Positions 20,450 to 29,359 of a DNA stretch of 55,236 nt are shown here, piece by piece. Origin of the DNA: Pseudomonas sp. GD04091 (GTDB taxonomy: Bacteria > Pseudomonadota > Gammaproteobacteria > Pseudomonadales > Pseudomonadaceae); assembly GCF_029836165.1 (NCBI RefSeq), contig NZ_JAOEBG010000031.1:1-55236 (forward strand), read 5' to 3'. The first letter of the stretch is position 1. Each line of letters starts with the position of its first letter. Position numbers and translations under genes: made by a program. Under the pieces are notes generated by a model. It was given only the letters and a program-made list of their open reading frames with translations, was not told the origin of the DNA and did not search any database.

Positions 20450-20603
20450 GTAATCCCTGTCATGGCGGCAGATAAGGCGCGAATCGACCTAGACAAGCAC
20501 AGCGTAGGCCATTTGCCATGAAGGAGCGACCAGCCACGGGCCTCAGGCTGCAAGAAAAACCGATCGGTGCCTGCTTGCCGTCTGAAGCCTGCGGCGGTTT
20601 GCC

Positions 20604-22436
20604 TCAGGTCTGCTGCAGATGACCGTACAACTTGGCGTACAAGCCCCCCTCGGCGATCAGCTGCTGGTGTCCGCCATCTTCGGCGACATGCCCGCCGTCG
20701 AACACCAGCACCCGATCCGCCTGCTTCACCGCCGACAAGCGGTGGGCAATGATCAGTGTGGTACGGCCAACCAGAAAGCGCGCCAGGGCCAGGTGCAGGT
20801 TGTACTCGGTGGCGGCGTCCAGCGCCGAGGTCGCCTCGTCGAGGATGACCACCTTGGGCTCGGCCAGCACCATGCGGGCGATCGCCAGGCGCTGGCGCTG
20901 GCCGCCAGACAGACGCACCCCGGAGCGCCCGACGATGCTGTCGAGCCCCTGCGGCAACGCGGCAATGGTGGCGTCCAGCTGGGCGATGCGCAGTGCCTGC
21001 CAGCAAGCCTCGTCACTGCACTCGCGGCCCATGGTCAGGTTGGCCCGCACGCTGTCGTTGAACAGCGACGGGTGCTGCAGGACCACGGCGACGTTTTCGC
21101 GCAACGTTTCCAGGCCAATCTCCTGGAGGCTGGCGCCACCGAAGCGGATGGTGCCGGCCTGGGCGCCGTACAGCCCCAGCAGCAGCTGCACCAAGGTGCT
21201 CTTGCCGCCGCCGCTGGCGCCAACGATGGCGACCTTCTCACCCGGGGCGATGGACAGGTTCAGCTGGTCGAGCACCGGCTCGTCGGCATAGGCGAAGCGC
21301 AGATCGCGCACCTCGATGCCCACCGTCTCGCGCCCGGCAAACGGGTCGCTGGCAGCCGGGTACTGCGGCTCGTCGGCTCGCGCGAGCAATTCGTTGAGCC
21401 GGCTCAGCGCGCCCCCGGCGGCGTAATAGGCGTACTGCAGATTCAACAGCTGCTCGACCGGCCCGATCATGAACCACAGGTAGCTGAACACCGCGAGCAT
21501 CTGACCGATGGACAGGTCGGAGAACAGCACGGTAAGCATGGCGGCGGCCCGGAAGATATCGATGCCGAACTGGAACAGCAGGCCGCTGGCCCGTCCACTG
21601 GCATCGCTTTTCCATTGCGAGGCCACCGCGTAGTCGCGCACTTCCCGGGCACGCAGGCCCAGGCGTCCCAGGAAGTAGCCCTGACGATTGCCGGCACGAA
21701 CCTCCTGGATGGCATCCAGGGTTTCGGTCAGCGCCTGGGTGAAGCGCGCGGTGCTGTCGTTCTCCAGCTTCTTCAGATGCTTGACCCGCTTGCCCAGCTG
21801 CACGGTGAAGTAGATCACCAATGGGTTGAACAGCAGGATCAGCAACGCCAGCTGCCAGTGCATCCAGATCAGGATGGCGGCGGTGCCGGTCAGCGTGAGC
21901 ACCGCGACCAGGAAGCGGCTCAGGGTTTCACCGACGAATTTGTCGAGGGTGTCCAGGTCGGTGACCAGGTGCGTCGTCACCGTGCCGCTACCCAGGCTTT
22001 CGTACTCTTTGAGCGAGATACGCTTGAGCCGCTCGATCAGGCGGATGCGCAGGCGGTAGACGATGTCCTTGGCCAGACCGGCGAACAGTTTGGCCTGGAC
22101 CACGTTGAACGCCAGCGCCGCCAGGCGCAGGCCAAGGGTGGCGACCAGCATCAAGCCGATGTAGCCCGCCGCCACCTGCCAGTTCGCCGGCAGGAAGTTG
22201 TTCATCCATTTCAGCGCGGCGTTACCGTTGCCCAGCAGCACCTCATCCACCAGCAGCGGCAGCAGCAAGGGGATGGGCACACTGCACAGCGCGGCGAGCA
22301 CGGCCACCAGGTTGGCGGTCCACAGGGCTTTCCTGTGATGCAGGGCCAAGCGGCGGATCTCCGCCCAGCTCAGGCGATCAGGCGCAGCAGGGGACTTCCC
22401 TGGCACAGGGTCTGGCGACCCTGGCAGATCAAGCAC
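20604..22436 (-). CDS. ABC exporter, fused permease and ATPase
   Basis: 610 residues. An N-terminal six-helix permease (from about residue 38) is followed by an ATPase with Walker A GASGGGKST, signature LSGGQRQRLAIARMVL, Walker B VVILDEATSALDAA and the H-loop LIIAHRLSAV. It is a homodimeric half-transporter of the MsbA/lipid or peptide-exporter type; substrate unknown. The best start in frame is GTG 22434-22436, overlapping the end of the DsbA-like gene by 8 bases, with a weak ribosome site. A later GTG at 22404-22406 is possible. The overlap suggests coupling to the DsbA-like gene and trhO. Confidence 0.9.
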   Translation of the reverse strand: MLDLPGSPDPVPGKSPAAPDRLSWAEIRRLALHHRKALWTANLVAVLAALCSVPIPLLLPLLVDEVLLGNGNAALKWMNNFLPANWQVAAGYIGLMLVATLGLRLAALAFNVVQAKLFAGLAKDIVYRLRIRLIERLKRISLKEYESLGSGTVTTHLVTDLDTLDKFVGETLSRFLVAVLTLTGTAAILIWMHWQLALLILLFNPLVIYFTVQLGKRVKHLKKLENDSTARFTQALTETLDAIQEVRAGNRQGYFLGRLGLRAREVRDYAVASQWKSDASGRASGLLFQFGIDIFRAAAMLTVLFSDLSIGQMLAVFSYLWFMIGPVEQLLNLQYAYYAAGGALSRLNELLARADEPQYPAASDPFAGRETVGIEVRDLRFAYADEPVLDQLNLSIAPGEKVAIVGASGGGKSTLVQLLLGLYGAQAGTIRFGGASLQEIGLETLRENVAVVLQHPSLFNDSVRANLTMGRECSDEACWQALRIAQLDATIAALPQGLDSIVGRSGVRLSGGQRQRLAIARMVLAEPKVVILDEATSALDAATEYNLHLALARFLVGRTTLIIAHRLSAVKQADRVLVFDGGHVAEDGGHQQLIAEGGLYAKLYGHLQQT

Positions 22437-23061
22437 AGGCGGCCTGCTGCAGCCAGCGGCCGAGCAAGGGTTGCAGGCTTTCCAGGGGCTGGTAGCCGTT
22501 GGTCAGCAGCGCCAGTTGGCCATTACGCTCGGCCAGCAGCGTGGGGAAGCCGGCGATTCCCAGATCCTGCACCCAACCGAAGTCGGCGCTGGTGGCAGTG
22601 CGGGTATCCGGGCTGGTGAAGCGTTGCGAGAACTGCTCGCGATCGAAACCCGCCTGCTCGGCCAGTTCCACCAGTTGCGGGGCACGGGTGACATCCACGC
22701 CCTGCTCGTAGAAGGACGCCTGGATCAGCTTGAGCAGGCGCCAGGTCCGCTGCTCGTCCACCTCGCGCGCCGCGACCAGGGCCCGGCACGCAGGCTCGGT
22801 GTCGTAGACGAAGCCATCGGGCATCGCGCCATCGAAGCGGAACGGCTGTCCGGTGGCGTCATGCACCGCCTGCCAGTGTTCGAGGATGTACTTGCGGGTC
22901 GAGGCGTCCAGGGCACTGCCACCGCTGCGCAGGCCACCGGGCACCAGGCGAGTGGCGATACCGGCCTCGCGCGCCTGGGCGATCAGCGCCTCGGCCACCG
23001 GGGCGAACCCCCAGCACCAGGAGCACATCGGGTCCATCACATAGAGCAGGCGTGCGGACAT
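22429..23061 (-). CDS. DsbA-family (FrnE-like) thioredoxin-fold protein
   Basis: 210 residues with CSWCWGF at residues 13-19, a CxxC redox motif, and GIAGFPTLLAERNGQLALL with the cis-Pro (FPT) near the C-terminus; a helical insertion lies between. There is no signal peptide, so it is cytoplasmic like FrnE/2-hydroxychromene isomerase relatives, not a periplasmic DsbA. Role unknown; thiol redox chemistry is likely. It starts three bases after the trhO stop and overlaps the ABC exporter gene. Confidence 0.88.
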   Translation of the reverse strand: MSARLLYVMDPMCSWCWGFAPVAEALIAQAREAGIATRLVPGGLRSGGSALDASTRKYILEHWQAVHDATGQPFRFDGAMPDGFVYDTEPACRALVAAREVDEQRTWRLLKLIQASFYEQGVDVTRAPQLVELAEQAGFDREQFSQRFTSPDTRTATSADFGWVQDLGIAGFPTLLAERNGQLALLTNGYQPLESLQPLLGRWLQQAACA

Positions 23062-23064
23062 GCA

Positions 23065-23997
23065 TCAAGTCTCGGCTTTGTAGTTGTGACCGATCGGATG
23101 CGGCTGGTTGCGCGCCTTGGCCAGCTCGATCTGCTTCTGGCGGTCGATGGCGCTGCGCCGGGTCTTCTCGCTCAAGGTGTCCCAGCAATGCGGGCAGCTG
23201 ACACCTGGCGAATAGTGCTCCGACTCACGGTCCTTCGCATCGATCGGGTGGCGGCAGGCATGGCACTGGTCGTACTCGCCCTCGCTCAGGTCGTGACGCA
23301 CCGTGACCCGGTTGTCGAAGACGAAACAGTCGCCGTCCCAGAGGCTTTCTTCCTGCGGTACTTCCTCGAAGTATTTCAGGATGCCGCCCTTAAGATGATA
23401 GACGGCTTCATAGCCCTCACCGAGCATGTAGCTGGAGGCCTTTTCGCAACGGATGCCGCCGGTGCAGAACATGGCGACCTTCTTGTGCTTGCTCGGGTCG
23501 AAGTTGGCCTTGATGTAGTCGGGGAACTCGCGGAAGGTCTCGGTCTTCGGGTCGATGGCGCCCTTGAAGGTGCCGATGGCCACTTCGTAGTCGTTGCGGG
23601 TGTCGATCAGCAGCACTTGCGGGTCGCTGATCAGGGCGTTCCAGTCTTTCGGGTCGACGTAGGTGCCGACCGCCTTGTTCGGGTCCACGCCCGGCACGCC
23701 GAGGGTGACGATCTCTTTCTTGAGCTTGACCTTGGTGCGGTAGAACGGCTGCTCGTCGCAGTACGACTCTTTATGATCGACATCCACCAGGCGTGGGTCG
23801 TTGCGCAGCCAGGCCAGCAGCGCGTCGATGCCTTCGCGGGTGGCCGAGACGGTGCCGTTGATGCCTTCGTTGGCCAGCAACAGCGTGCCTTTGACGCCGT
23901 TGTCGAGCATGGCCTTGAGCAGCGGCTCGCGCAGCTCGACGTAGTCTTGCAGGGTGACGAACTTGTACAGCGCCGCCACGACGATCGGTTGGGTCAT
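23065..23997 (-). CDS. trhO: tRNA uridine(34) hydroxylase (rhodanese family)
   Basis: 310 residues from MTQPIVVAALYKFVTLQDY. An N-terminal acylphosphatase-like domain (KGTLLLANEGINGTVSA) precedes a rhodanese domain with active-site loop MFCTGGIRCEKASSYM. The C-terminus carries four Cys in CHACRHP...CPHCWD, a likely metal site. TrhO (YceA) hydroxylates U34 of certain tRNAs without oxygen-independent cofactors from the prephenate route. GGAG nine bases before ATG 23995-23997 sets the start; the longer open frame upstream is not conserved. Confidence 0.94.
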   Translation of the reverse strand: MTQPIVVAALYKFVTLQDYVELREPLLKAMLDNGVKGTLLLANEGINGTVSATREGIDALLAWLRNDPRLVDVDHKESYCDEQPFYRTKVKLKKEIVTLGVPGVDPNKAVGTYVDPKDWNALISDPQVLLIDTRNDYEVAIGTFKGAIDPKTETFREFPDYIKANFDPSKHKKVAMFCTGGIRCEKASSYMLGEGYEAVYHLKGGILKYFEEVPQEESLWDGDCFVFDNRVTVRHDLSEGEYDQCHACRHPIDAKDRESEHYSPGVSCPHCWDTLSEKTRRSAIDRQKQIELAKARNQPHPIGHNYKAET

Positions 23998-24046
23998 TGC
24001 GTTGAATCTCCAGGTGGTCGCCCTCGTAAGGGGCGGACCGGATTTG

Positions 24047-24077
24047 ACAAAAGCAAGGGGGCCGCAAAGCGGCCCCC
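24047..24077 (-). terminator. Terminator after bolA
   Basis: A perfect 9-bp stem (GGGGGCCGC at 24057-24065, GCGGCCCCC at 24069-24077) is followed in the transcript by TTGCTTTTG. It lies between bolA and trhO on the minus strand. Confidence 0.75.
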
Positions 24078-24116
24078 AGGGAATGTCGCGAAGTGTACCA
24101 GAACGACGGAAAGGAT

Positions 24117-24413
24117 TCAGTGCCCGCCGCCGGCGCACACCGGCGAGGCCGGCGCCGCGCCGACCGCCGCCCATTCTTCGGGCGTGTAGGTGTGGATCGC
24201 CAGGGCATGGATCTCGCCCATCAGCTCACCCATGGTGGCGTAGACCTTCTGGTGGCGCTTGACGCTGTTCAACCCGGCGAACTGCTCGCTGACCAGCACC
24301 GCCTTGTAGTGCGTCTCCTGACCACGGCTGTGCATGTGGCTCTCGTTGTGCACTTCGAGGTGTTGCGTGCCAAGCGGGGCCAGCTGCCGTTCGATGCGTT
24401 GCTGCATGTTCAT
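24117..24413 (-). CDS. bolA: BolA family protein
   Basis: 98 residues: MNMQQRIERQLAPLGTQHLEVHNESHMHSRG..., with HYKAVLVSEQFAGLNSVKRHQKVY and ALAIHTYTPEEW, the BolA class II core with its conserved His in the C-terminal helix. BolA proteins partner with monothiol glutaredoxins in iron-sulfur handling, and some bind DNA. The last residues (VCAGGGH) add a Cys-Gly-His tail. An internal start at residue 3 is equally possible. It follows the DUF2059 gene by 10 bases. Confidence 0.92.
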   Translation of the reverse strand: MNMQQRIERQLAPLGTQHLEVHNESHMHSRGQETHYKAVLVSEQFAGLNSVKRHQKVYATMGELMGEIHALAIHTYTPEEWAAVGAAPASPVCAGGGH

Positions 24414-24423
24414 CGCGTCAGGC

Positions 24424-24948
24424 TCACTTTTTCGCCGGAGCGCCAGCCTTGCCGGCGTTCGGGTCGAGTTCCTTGGTCATGTCCTCAAGCAGCTTGTTGA
24501 CCACCGGCACCGCTGGCTCGAGGCTCTGCTGGGTCAGCTGGGCCGACTGCTGGGTGACCTTGGGCATCTCGCGCAGGACCTTCTTGCCCAGCGGCGACTC
24601 GTAGAACTTGACCAGGTCGTTCAGCTCGGCCTCGGTGAAGGTCGTGGTGTAGAGATTGACCATCTGTGGCTTGAGCTTCTTCCAGCCGATGGCGTTGTCC
24701 AGGGCGGCATTGGCCTTGGCCTGGTAGCTGTCGAGCACGGATTTCTTGGAGGCCGGCGCCTTGGTCTGCTCGAAGCGCTGGGCGAACATCTGCTGGACCT
24801 GCATGTACACCGGGGTGCCCAGCTTGTCGGCGTTGGCCAGGGTCAGGAATTTCTCGGCGGCAGCGTTGTGACTGGCGGTGGCAGCGAGTACCTGGCCGCT
24901 GGCGCAGACCAGGGCGACGGCGGCACAGAGGGCACGGAGACGGGTCAT
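24424..24948 (-). CDS. Exported DUF2059 protein
   Basis: 174 residues with a signal peptide (MTRLRALCAAVALVCASGQVLAA). The mature part includes FTEAELNDLVKFYESPLGKKVLREMPKV, the DUF2059 hallmark. It ends in a Lys/Ala-rich tail. Function is unknown; it is probably a periplasmic helical protein. GAAGGAA lies before ATG 24946-24948. It appears to lead a two-gene unit with bolA, and is divergent from fumC. Confidence 0.85.
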   Translation of the reverse strand: MTRLRALCAAVALVCASGQVLAATASHNAAAEKFLTLANADKLGTPVYMQVQQMFAQRFEQTKAPASKKSVLDSYQAKANAALDNAIGWKKLKPQMVNLYTTTFTEAELNDLVKFYESPLGKKVLREMPKVTQQSAQLTQQSLEPAVPVVNKLLEDMTKELDPNAGKAGAPAKK

Positions 24949-25102
24949 TGCATTTCCTTCAAGAGAGGGAGGCGGATACCTCAGGGTAGAGCATTCTGCG
25001 CCGTGATGGCGAAGTGCTCAAGTGGCACGACGAGCGAGGGAACCGCGCTGTCGAATCAGGGCCTAAACTGCGATTTCGAACTACATAAGGAGTGAGCGCA
25101 GC

Positions 25103-26497
<1,395 letters not shown>

Positions 26498-26504
26498 CTC
26501 ATCG

Positions 26505-26547
26505 CCTGTGGGAGCGGCCTTTTGTCGCGAAAAGCCGCTCCTACAGG
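26505..26547. repeat. REP-like palindrome between convergent fumC and EamA genes
   Basis: CCTGTGGGAGCGGCCTTTTG and AAAAGCCGCTCCTACAGG form a long near-perfect hairpin with loop TCGCG. With its T run it could end transcription from both sides. Confidence 0.85.
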
Positions 26548-26559
26548 TATCGCGTCGGG

Positions 26560-27519
26560 TTATTGGGCCTGGAGGCGCGCCCTCTTCGCTCGCCATCCCG
26601 CCACCAGCGAGGGCCCCAACGCCACCAGCGCCGACCCCAGCACCACCGTCACCGCCCCGACATAACCCAGGCCGTTGATCTGCTCGGCCTGCACGTAGTC
26701 CGGCCACATCCAGGCGGCCAGCGCCACCGCGATGAAGGTGACCAGTGGCGTCAACGCCAGGGTCGCGCTCACCCGTGACGCCTCCCAGTGCGCCAGCGCC
26801 TCGGCGAACGCGCCATAGGCGACCAGGGTATTCAGGCAGCAGGCCAGCAGCAGCCAGCCCTGCAACGGGCTCAGCTGCAACGCCTCCAGCGGATGCACCC
26901 ACGGCGTCAGCAACAGCGCACAGCACAGATAGATCACCATCATCACCTGCTGTGAATGCCACACCGTCAGCAACTGTTTCTGGCTCAGGGCGTAGAACAC
27001 CCAGATGCTGGTGGCGAGGAGAATGGTCAACACCCCGGTGGTGTAACTGCCCAACGACGTGAACAGCTCCTCCAGGCGCTGATTGAAGAACAGCCCGAAC
27101 CCCGCCAGCAGCACCAGCAAGCCCAGCCCCTGCCCCAGGCTGAAACGCTCCTTGAACACGAACACACTGGCCACCAGCAACAGCACCGGCCCCAACTGCA
27201 CCACCAGCTGGGCGGTACCGGGGCTGAGCAGGTTGAGCCCGACCAGGTACAGCACGTAGTTGCCAACCAGTCCGCCCACCGCCAGGGCTACCAGCCCCTT
27301 GCCCTTGATGCCCAGCCCGGTGAACGACGGCAGCCGACGGTTGGCCGCCAGCCAGGCGAACAGCAGCCCGCCGGAGACGCTCAGGCGGAACCAGGTGACC
27401 GTCACCGGGTCCATCACCTGCAGCACCTGCTTGAGCTTGATCGGCAGGATGCCCCAGAGAAACGCTGTCAACAGGGCCAGCGACAGGCCATGGACCCAGC
27501 GTCCGGAAGAAATGTGCAT
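26560..27519 (-). CDS. EamA/DMT-family transporter
   Basis: 319 residues with about ten membrane segments in two repeats, starting MHISSGRWVHGLSLALLTAFLWGILPIKLKQVL. WFRLSVSGG and the second-half RVSATLALTPLVTFIAVAL are typical EamA features. Members export amino acids or other metabolites; the substrate here is unknown. GAGGACAC precedes ATG 27517-27519. REP elements lie on both sides. Confidence 0.9.
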   Translation of the reverse strand: MHISSGRWVHGLSLALLTAFLWGILPIKLKQVLQVMDPVTVTWFRLSVSGGLLFAWLAANRRLPSFTGLGIKGKGLVALAVGGLVGNYVLYLVGLNLLSPGTAQLVVQLGPVLLLVASVFVFKERFSLGQGLGLLVLLAGFGLFFNQRLEELFTSLGSYTTGVLTILLATSIWVFYALSQKQLLTVWHSQQVMMVIYLCCALLLTPWVHPLEALQLSPLQGWLLLACCLNTLVAYGAFAEALAHWEASRVSATLALTPLVTFIAVALAAWMWPDYVQAEQINGLGYVGAVTVVLGSALVALGPSLVAGWRAKRARLQAQ

Positions 27520-27642
27520 GGTGTCCTCGATCAGGCCCGTGGTGGGGGAAGCTGCAGTCTAAGGGCTTGGCGCAGAGAAAGTGGCGGGAAATGTTTTCAT
27601 CAGGTCATTCCTTGCGGGCATGCCCTTGACCGCCGAGCTGGC

Positions 27643-27730
27643 TTTTTCGCGGGTAAACCCGCTCCCACAGCGACCCCACTGATCTCGAGCCATGCGCCAT
27701 ACCTGTGGGAGCGGGCCTGCCCGCGAAGAT
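27643..27730. repeat. REP-like inverted pair
   Basis: TCGCGGGTAAACCCGCTCCCACAG (from 27647, shown core GGGTAAACCC) faces CTGTGGGAGCGGGCCTGCCCGCGAA. It lies between the EamA gene and the PPK2 gene, close to the PPK2 stop. Confidence 0.85.
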
Positions 27731-27741
27731 GCCTCCACGGA

Positions 27742-29235
27742 CTACTTTTTATCCTTGGCGAACGCAGCTTCCAGCGCCTGGTTGATGGTGCGCAGCACCT
27801 TCACCCGTGCCCAGCGCTTGTCGTTGGCCTCCACCAGCGTCCACGGCGCGATCTCGGTGCTGGTGCGATCGACCATGTCGCCCACCGCCTCGGTGTAGAG
27901 GTCCCACTTGTCGCGGTTGCGCCAGTCTTCCTCGGTGATCTTGTAGCGTTTGAACGGGATCTGCTCGCGCTCCTCGAAGCGCTCCAGCTGGGTCTGCTGG
28001 TCGATGGCCAGCCAGAACTTGACCAGCACCACACCGGCGTTGCTCAACTGCTCCTCGAAATCGTTGATCTCGCCATAGGCACGCATCCAGTCCGCCGGGC
28101 TGCAGAAGCCCTCGACCCGCTCCACCAGCACCCGGCCGTACCAGGAGCGGTCGAAGATGGTGAACTTGCCCCGCGCCGGAATATGCCGCCAGAACCGCCA
28201 CAGATAAGGTTGGGCACGCTCTTCTTCAGTGGGCGCGGCGATCGGCACGATGCGGTACTGGCGCGGGTCCAGCGCCGCCGCCACACGGCGGATCGCGCCG
28301 CCCTTGCCGGCCGCGTCGTTGCCCTCGAACACCGCCACCAGCGCATGCCGGCGCATGTGCTTGTCGCGCAGCAGGCCGGCCAGGCGCGCCTGTTCGGTCA
28401 CCAGTTGCTCCTGGTAGTCGTGCTTGTCCAGGCGCAGGGTCATGTCCAGGGCACCGATCAGGCTCTTCTGGTCGATGCTGCGCCCCAATGGCGCGACATT
28501 GCCCTGGTGCTTGCCCTTGGGATTGCTGGCCAGCGCCGCCTGCAGACTCTCCAGCAGGATGCGCCCCACCGCCAGGCTGCGGTAGTGCGGATCGACACCC
28601 TCGATCACATGCCAGGGGGCGTAGTCGCGGCTGGTGCGGCGCAGCACGCGCTCGCCGAAGCGCACGAAGCGGTCGTAGGTTTCCGATTGCTGCCAGTCCA
28701 GCGGGCTGATGCGCCACTTGCGCAACGGGTCGTCCTTGAGCGCCTTGAGTCGCGCCTTCATCTGCTTCTTCGACAGGTGGAACCAGAACTTGATGATCAG
28801 CGCGCCCTCGTCGCACAGCATCTGCTCCAGGCGCTCGGCGCCGGCGATGGCCTGGTCGAGCACGGCATCCTTGAACTGACCATGCACCCGGCCTTCGATC
28901 ATCTGGCTGTACCAGTTGCCGAAGAACACGCCCATCCGCCCCTTCGGCGGCAGCGCCCGCCAGTAGCGCCAGGCCGGTGGGCGGGCGAGTTCCTCGTCGG
29001 TCTGCTGGTCGAACGTGCGCACCTCGATCAGGCGCGGGTCCATCCACTCGTTGAGCAGCTTGACCGTCTCGCCCTTGCCGGCGCCCTCGATGCCGTTGAT
29101 CAGCACGATCACCGGAAAACGCGCCTGCTGCTTGAGTTCGTACTGGGCTTCGAGCAAAGCCTCGCGCAGGGCGGGAACTTCGGCTTCGTAGGTGTCCTTG
29201 TCGATGCTGTGACCGATTTCGGCGGATTCGAACAT
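27742..29235 (-). CDS. pap: Polyphosphate:AMP phosphotransferase (tandem PPK2, class II)
   Basis: 497 residues made of two PPK2 domains. The first has Walker A INGIEGAGKGETVKLLNEW and GVFFGNWYSQMIEG; the second has FEGNDAAGKGGAIRRV and TIFDRSWYGRVLVERVEG. Two-domain members transfer phosphate from polyphosphate to AMP, giving ADP. The second domain is usually the active one and its lid and Walker B residues are intact. Start: ATG 29233-29235 (MFESAEIGHSID) has AAGGAG six bases upstream. The gene is divergent from mnmC; the gap carries an inverted repeat. Confidence 0.93.
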   Translation of the reverse strand: MFESAEIGHSIDKDTYEAEVPALREALLEAQYELKQQARFPVIVLINGIEGAGKGETVKLLNEWMDPRLIEVRTFDQQTDEELARPPAWRYWRALPPKGRMGVFFGNWYSQMIEGRVHGQFKDAVLDQAIAGAERLEQMLCDEGALIIKFWFHLSKKQMKARLKALKDDPLRKWRISPLDWQQSETYDRFVRFGERVLRRTSRDYAPWHVIEGVDPHYRSLAVGRILLESLQAALASNPKGKHQGNVAPLGRSIDQKSLIGALDMTLRLDKHDYQEQLVTEQARLAGLLRDKHMRRHALVAVFEGNDAAGKGGAIRRVAAALDPRQYRIVPIAAPTEEERAQPYLWRFWRHIPARGKFTIFDRSWYGRVLVERVEGFCSPADWMRAYGEINDFEEQLSNAGVVLVKFWLAIDQQTQLERFEEREQIPFKRYKITEEDWRNRDKWDLYTEAVGDMVDRTSTEIAPWTLVEANDKRWARVKVLRTINQALEAAFAKDKK

Positions 29236-29272
29236 GGAGGGCTCCTTCAATGGATCGGCTACAAGCTACAAG

Positions 29273-29332
29273 CTTCGAGCTGCAAGAAATAGCAGGTCGT
29301 GCCACTATTCGCTTTTTTCTTGCAGCTCGAAG
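29273..29332. repeat. 16-bp perfect inverted repeat upstream of mnmC
   Basis: CTTCGAGCTGCAAGAA (29273-29288) is exactly complementary to TTCTTGCAGCTCGAAG (29317-29332) across a 28-base loop. It is surrounded by further AAGCTACAAGCTTCGAG-like words. It differs in sequence from the GC-rich REP family in this window. It lies in the mnmC/pap divergent region, 22 bases before mnmC, so it could fold in the mnmC leader RNA. Confidence 0.75.
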
Positions 29333-29359
29333 CGCGCAACCTGCAGCTCGTATATGACC

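Noticed and set aside
27742..29235. Tandem PPK2 domains as a recent duplication or artefact
   Set aside because: The two halves are strongly diverged and two-domain PPK2 proteins are a known class.
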